From Cytophagales bacterium (lineage in GTDB: Bacteria; Bacteroidota; Bacteroidia; Cytophagales; 172606-1), in assembly GCA_030448185.1 (NCBI GenBank), contig JAUJNL010000041.1, positions 1 to 63,142 of the forward strand: 63,142 nt of DNA, read 5' to 3'. How positions within the stretch are numbered: position 1 is the first letter of the stretch; every line of letters starts with the position of its first letter. The notes beneath the pieces were generated by a model that saw only the letters and a list, made by a program, of their open reading frames with translations, did no database searches and had not been told where the DNA came from. This document shows, one piece after another, positions 59,538-63,142 of this stretch. The position numbers and the translations under genes are program-made.

Positions 59538-61517
59538 GTGTTTTTTGACCGTAAGCATTACTCTAACGAGATTTTACTCGATCTCTATAAAGCCCTGCTC
59601 AAGCCCCGGCTTATTGAAGAAAAAATGCTGATTTCGCTCCGTCAGGGGCGGGTCAGTAAATGGTTTTCCGGAATCGGGCAGGAGGCAATTGCGGTAGGCT
59701 CCACTATGGCTTTGCAGGAAGACGAGTATATCCTTCCGCTGCACCGTAATCTTGGCGTTTTCACCACCCGCAATTGCCCCCTGGGTAAACTTTTTGCGCA
59801 ATTTCAAGGTAAAGCGGGTGGCTTCACCAAAGGCCGAGACCGCTCCTTTCATTTTGGCAGCCGCGATTATCATATTGTTGGTATGATCTCCCACCTGGGC
59901 CCCCAGCTAGCCGTAGCCGATGGCATTGCCCTGGCTGATGTACTCGCTAAAAATAAAAAGATAACCCTTGCTTATAGCGGTGATGGAGGTAGCAGTGAAG
60001 GTGATTTTCACGAAGCCCTGAACGTAGCTGCGGTATGGGACCTGCCCGTTATTTTTCTCATTGAGAACAATGGGTACGGACTTTCTACCCCAAACCGCGA
60101 ACAGTTTCGTTTCCGGAGTTTTATTAATAAGGGGATTGGCTATGGCATGGATGCCGTACAAGTTGACGGCAATAATGTGTTGGAAGTATACGATACTATT
60201 TCACAACTGGCCAGCAGTATGCGCCTCCACCCCCGGCCAGTATTGGTAGAGGCGCTTACCTTCCGGATGCGGGGACACGAAGAAGCTTCGGGTATCAAAT
60301 ATGTCCCACAAGAGTTACTTAATGAGTGGTCTAAGAAAGACCCGGTTACTACGTATGAGCAATTTTTGTTGAAGGAAGGAGTTTTAACTGCTTCAATGAC
60401 CAAAGAGATCCGGAGTGCCATTAAAAACGAAATAGAAAGGGGCTTAGAGGAGGCATTTGGGCAGGAGCCGCCTAAAGCTAATACGGAGCAGGAATTAGCC
60501 GATATGTATACTCCCTTTGAGCAGCATGTTCAGGGACCAGGGATTGAAAAACAATCTGAAAAACGATTTGTAGATGCAATTTCCGATGCCCTGCGGCAAA
60601 GTATGGAAAAGTATCCCAATCTGGTATTAATGGGGCAGGACATAGCCCAATACGGCGGGGTATTTAAAATAACCGAGGGTTTTGTGGAGAAATTTGACAA
60701 ATCCAGGGTACGCAATACGCCCCTATGCGAATCAGCTATTGTAGGAGCGGCATTAGGCTTGTCCGTTAAAGGGTACAAATCAATGGTTGAAATGCAATTT
60801 GCCGATTTTGTAACGTGTGGTTTCAATCAAATCGTTAATAATCTGGCTAAGTCACATTACCGCTGGGGCCAACATGCAGATGTTGTTATCCGGATGCCAA
60901 CCGGAGCCAATACCGCCGCCGGTCCGTTTCATTCCCAATCCAATGAAGCCTGGTTTTTTCATACCCCTGGACTTAAAATAGTGTATCCTTCCAATCCCTT
61001 TGATGCCAAGGGTTTGCTCAATGCCGCCATTGAAGATCCTAATCCTTACCTCTTCTTTGAGCACAAATATTTGTACCGCTCCGTCTCTGGTATGGTGCCG
61101 GACTCCTACTACACTTTGCCCATTGGTAAGGCAGCATTAGCCAGCACCGGTGATGATCTTACAATTATCACTTACGGACTGTGCGTGCAATGGGCCCTGG
61201 AAATACTGGGGCAAATGCCCCAAATTTCAGCTGATGTGATTGACCTAAGAACTTTACTCCCTTGGGACAAGGAAACCGTAGCGGCCAGCGTTAAAAAGAC
61301 TGGACGGGTACTAATCGTACACGAAGATTGTCTGACGGGAGGTATTGGAGCAGAAATTGCCGCCTGGATAGGTGAAAACTACTTCCGTTATCTCGATGCT
61401 CCGGTGATGCGGGAGGGGAGCCTGGACACTGCCGTGCCTTTTGCGCCTGCATTAGAACAGAATTTCTTACCAAAGTATAGAATGGAGGAAAAAATCAAAC
61501 AACTGGCAGCATTTTAG
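59538..61517 (+). CDS. 2-oxo acid dehydrogenase E1, fused alpha and beta subunits
   Basis: This 659-residue protein carries both E1 chains of a 2-oxo acid dehydrogenase complex, which decarboxylates the substrate with thiamine diphosphate and passes the acyl group to lipoyl-E2. The alpha part (residues 1 to about 310) has the TPP motif SGDGGSSEGDFHEALNVAAV...NNGYG. The beta part (about 340-659) has GQDIAQYGGVFKITEGF, TPLCESAIVGAALGLSVKGY, RMPTGANTAAGPFHSQSNEA and VHEDCLTGGIGAEIAAWI. The sequence best resembles branched-chain or pyruvate-type fused E1. The GTG start is the only one that fits. No E2 or E3 gene is adjacent. It is clean throughout. Confidence 0.93.
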   Translation: MFFDRKHYSNEILLDLYKALLKPRLIEEKMLISLRQGRVSKWFSGIGQEAIAVGSTMALQEDEYILPLHRNLGVFTTRNCPLGKLFAQFQGKAGGFTKGRDRSFHFGSRDYHIVGMISHLGPQLAVADGIALADVLAKNKKITLAYSGDGGSSEGDFHEALNVAAVWDLPVIFLIENNGYGLSTPNREQFRFRSFINKGIGYGMDAVQVDGNNVLEVYDTISQLASSMRLHPRPVLVEALTFRMRGHEEASGIKYVPQELLNEWSKKDPVTTYEQFLLKEGVLTASMTKEIRSAIKNEIERGLEEAFGQEPPKANTEQELADMYTPFEQHVQGPGIEKQSEKRFVDAISDALRQSMEKYPNLVLMGQDIAQYGGVFKITEGFVEKFDKSRVRNTPLCESAIVGAALGLSVKGYKSMVEMQFADFVTCGFNQIVNNLAKSHYRWGQHADVVIRMPTGANTAAGPFHSQSNEAWFFHTPGLKIVYPSNPFDAKGLLNAAIEDPNPYLFFEHKYLYRSVSGMVPDSYYTLPIGKAALASTGDDLTIITYGLCVQWALEILGQMPQISADVIDLRTLLPWDKETVAASVKKTGRVLIVHEDCLTGGIGAEIAAWIGENYFRYLDAPVMREGSLDTAVPFAPALEQNFLPKYRMEEKIKQLAAF

Positions 61518-61628
61518 GGTACCTTGCGTATCTATTAATAAAGATTTTAAGGCAATAGATTGGCAGCGGAAACGTGACGTAAAAGTTTAATAAGTGCCTA
61601 ATAGAGATTATTTTAAAGCTGTTGCTGT

Positions 61629-61925
61629 ATGACAGGCCACGCACTCAAAATAGGGGTATTGTCTCTTCTTCTGCTTTCAGGCTTAGCCTGCCAGCGGAAA
61701 AATTGCCCGGTTTACTGGGCAGGCTCTTCCAGCGTTGGTGGTGTTGCTACTGATGGAAAGAAGGATGGCGGGCAAAACCTGAGCGAAACGGAAAGCGGCA
61801 GCCGCGAAGCGGAGTTTCCGATGGTAAGAGTGAAACGTGATAAGAATGGTATTGTTACCAAAAAGGCTATGCGAACCAATAAAGTAAAACGCACCGATCC
61901 CCGGCAATCATACCGTCCAAGATAA
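61629..61925 (+). CDS. Small lipoprotein, hypothetical
   Basis: A 98-residue protein with a lipoprotein signal: a hydrophobic stretch (IGVLSLLLLSGLAC) ending in a good lipobox LSGLAC, cleaved before Cys 21. The mature part is hydrophilic and probably disordered, with a Gly/Ser/Glu segment and a basic C-terminus (RVKRDKNGIVTKKAMRTNK). It is 31 bases ahead of the next gene in the same direction and may be cotranscribed. Function unknown. Confidence 0.7.
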   Translation: MTGHALKIGVLSLLLLSGLACQRKNCPVYWAGSSSVGGVATDGKKDGGQNLSETESGSREAEFPMVRVKRDKNGIVTKKAMRTNKVKRTDPRQSYRPR

Positions 61926-61956
61926 AAATCTCAGTATACTAACCTAGTATAGCCAA

Positions 61957-62688
61957 ATGAATTGCTTTGCTGCTTTTGTTGGTCCAGTGCCCTACGCCCC
62001 CATTGCCTTTTACCGGGTAATTATGGTGGTATTGGTTTCACTGGGATTTAGCTTGGCTCCTTGCCTTTGTGGCATGGCGCAAACCAACAAAGCAGGATTG
62101 ATAAGGGTTAAAACGGAGAAAGAAGCCCAAAAAAAGCAGCGCGAAACTTCCTCTTTTAAAGGTACTACCCGGGTACGCGGTAATCAGGAGAAAGTGGATG
62201 TAAGTGACATGCGGAAAGCTGCCGTGTATAATACTCCCGTTGAGGCACCCCGCCGCAGTCGCAACGCCATGGGAGCTCAAATGCTCCGGGCATCAGAACG
62301 TCGTAACAGCAGAGCTAGTTTGGCTTTGGTTCCGAGCCCTTATCTGCGCGAAAAAATAGCCAAGAAGAAGAGTGGCCAGATCAGTTCTTACAAAGGTGAT
62401 ATTCGTGTAGTTGACCGTAAGAAAGCTTATCGCAAGAAGAACAACGAAATTTCCTCGTATAAAGGTGATATTCTGGTTCGTAACAAGCCTAAGGGTGCTT
62501 ATCCCGGTCAGACTTATCGTGGTGGCTATACCAACAGTTCCTATCAGAAAAAGGAGAAATACCGGAAGAAGATGTTACGTAAAATTGGTAACAGCAAAAA
62601 GACTCAAACACCAAACTTCAAGAAACGTAAGGAAGAAAAGCCAACCTACGATACCCGGGAAAGCGAAATTTGGGAAAAACCCAGATAA
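61957..62688 (+). CDS. Secreted basic protein with SSYKGDI-type repeats
   Basis: A 243-residue protein with an N-terminal hydrophobic stretch (about residues 21-38, VIMVVLVSLGFSLAPCLCG) and a likely cleavage near MAQ. The mature part is strongly basic. A short motif occurs three times: TSSFKGTTRV (64-73), ISSYKGDIRV (142-151) and ISSYKGDILV (165-174), the last two 23 residues apart. The C-terminus is rich in Lys, Tyr and Arg. I do not recognise a family. The pattern suggests a surface or peptidoglycan-associated protein. It lies between the lipoprotein gene and ytxJ, but a hairpin separates it from the latter. Confidence 0.7.
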   Translation: MNCFAAFVGPVPYAPIAFYRVIMVVLVSLGFSLAPCLCGMAQTNKAGLIRVKTEKEAQKKQRETSSFKGTTRVRGNQEKVDVSDMRKAAVYNTPVEAPRRSRNAMGAQMLRASERRNSRASLALVPSPYLREKIAKKKSGQISSYKGDIRVVDRKKAYRKKNNEISSYKGDILVRNKPKGAYPGQTYRGGYTNSSYQKKEKYRKKMLRKIGNSKKTQTPNFKKRKEEKPTYDTRESEIWEKPR

Positions 62689-62707
62689 TGGGAATTAAGT
62701 TAAAAGT

Positions 62708-62744
62708 AATAGAGTTAGCAGATTGTAAACCTGATAACTCTATT
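62708..62744 (+). terminator. Stem-loop between the basic repeat protein gene and ytxJ
   Basis: Perfect 10-base stem AATAGAGTTA (62708-62717) with TAACTCTATT (62735-62744), 17-base loop, followed by a T-rich but interrupted tail (GCTTTATT). It is probably a weak terminator, or it shapes the ytxJ leader. Confidence 0.55.
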
Positions 62745-62768
62745 GCTTTATTAATTAAAACCTTTGTT

Positions 62769-63116
62769 ATGAACTGGATACCGCTAACCTCGGAAAAACA
62801 ATTGCAGGAAATCATTAATACTTCTGAACAACCCGCAGTTATCTTCAAGCACAGTACCCGTTGCTCAATTAGTGCAACTGCTCTTAGTCGTCTGGAAAGG
62901 GCTTGGAAAGAGGGCGAAATGGCTCCCCTAAAAGCTTATTATCTTGACTTACTTAATTATCGCCCTGTTTCTAATCAGATAGAATCAACATTCGGTATTA
63001 CTCACCAGTCTCCTCAACTGCTGCTGATTCGAAATGGAAAATGCGTTTACAGCTCTTCTCATTTTGATATAACTTATCCCGCCTTGAGGGAACAACTCCA
63101 AAAAATACTTGTATAA
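62769..63116 (+). CDS. ytxJ: YtxJ-type bacilliredoxin-like protein
   Basis: A 115-residue thioredoxin-fold protein from ATG 62769 (MNWIPLTSEKQLQEI). The single active Cys is in IFKHSTRCSISATALSRLER, the signature of the YtxJ family. These monothiol proteins are linked to bacillithiol, reducing S-bacillithiolated proteins. The SPQLLLIRNG stretch supplies the cis-Pro. The open frame extends 33 codons upstream through the stem-loop and is not used by the family. Its presence suggests that the organism makes bacillithiol, although no biosynthesis gene is in the window. It ends 26 bases before the window edge. Confidence 0.92.
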   Translation: MNWIPLTSEKQLQEIINTSEQPAVIFKHSTRCSISATALSRLERAWKEGEMAPLKAYYLDLLNYRPVSNQIESTFGITHQSPQLLLIRNGKCVYSSSHFDITYPALREQLQKILV

Positions 63117-63142
63117 GTTATTTTTTTACTACTGAAAAGCCC

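Noticed and set aside
1..63142. tRNA, rRNA and CRISPR arrays
   Set aside because: I looked for T-loop words (GTTCGAATCC-like), cloverleaf ends and regularly spaced repeats on both strands and found none. A covariance-model scan would settle small or unusual RNAs.

Overview
The window reads as a chromosomal piece of a Bacteroidota bacterium, probably a cytophagal-type member. The evidence is a type III glutamine synthetase, a b558-type sdhCAB operon, an LptD-like outer membrane protein, a T9SS-type C-terminal sorting domain, a system I cytochrome c maturation cluster with a Cys-type CcmE, a YtxJ homologue, and promoter elements of the TAnnTTTG form. I see no rRNA, tRNA, CRISPR array or prophage.

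Layout. 0-6.7 kb: a small hydrophilic protein, ppk, glnN and mtaB. 6.7-10 kb: a mobile-element pile-up, with an IS982-family element nested inside an IS5-family element that sits between the arms of a REP-like inverted repeat, then an IS4-superfamily element. 10-17 kb: lptD and a divergent N-acetylmuramoyl-L-alanine amidase, an MlaD-type protein, a UbiA-family prenyltransferase and a YjjG-type nucleotidase. 17-23 kb: a broken ArsR regulator divergent from a GH13 lipoprotein, then broken glycosyltransferase, outer membrane barrel and transposase genes. 23-32 kb: cysS, treZ, a BtuF-like receptor, ispF, a MITE-like element, a RelE-type toxin-antitoxin pair, an M16 peptidase and a second, deletion-riddled copy of the IS4-like element. 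32-44 kb: rhomboid protease, an RND pump permease, rdgB, sdhCAB, Uma2 and EVE proteins, and a DAHP synthase/chorismate mutase fusion. 44-57 kb: a DUF3857 protein, a DUF1800/DUF1501 export pair, ccmB-C-D-E-F and an SPFH-GYF protein. 57-63 kb: a second MITE copy, mazG, a redoxin, a fused 2-oxo acid dehydrogenase E1, a lipoprotein, a basic repeat protein and ytxJ.

About half the genes carry frameshifts, grouped in patches (about 4.3-6.4, 15-17.5, 19-23, 26-32, 50.8-56.7 kb), while long genes elsewhere (lptD, RND permease, sdhA, DUF3857, E1, ppk) are clean. The broken set includes cysS and ispF, normally essential and single copy. The two IS4-like copies differ mainly by small deletions. Patchy sequence or assembly error is therefore the simplest explanation for most disruptions. 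Genes marked 'frameshifted' should be read as probably intact in the organism unless the entry argues otherwise.

The most interesting structures are non-coding. They are a MITE-like family with terminal inverted repeats and several internal hairpins (28.3 and 57.1 kb), a cluster of short perfect hairpins at 56.9 kb, and the nested insertion at 6.7-8.8 kb, whose target duplications allow the ancestral transposase end to be rebuilt. I do not see a clear new multi-gene protein system.
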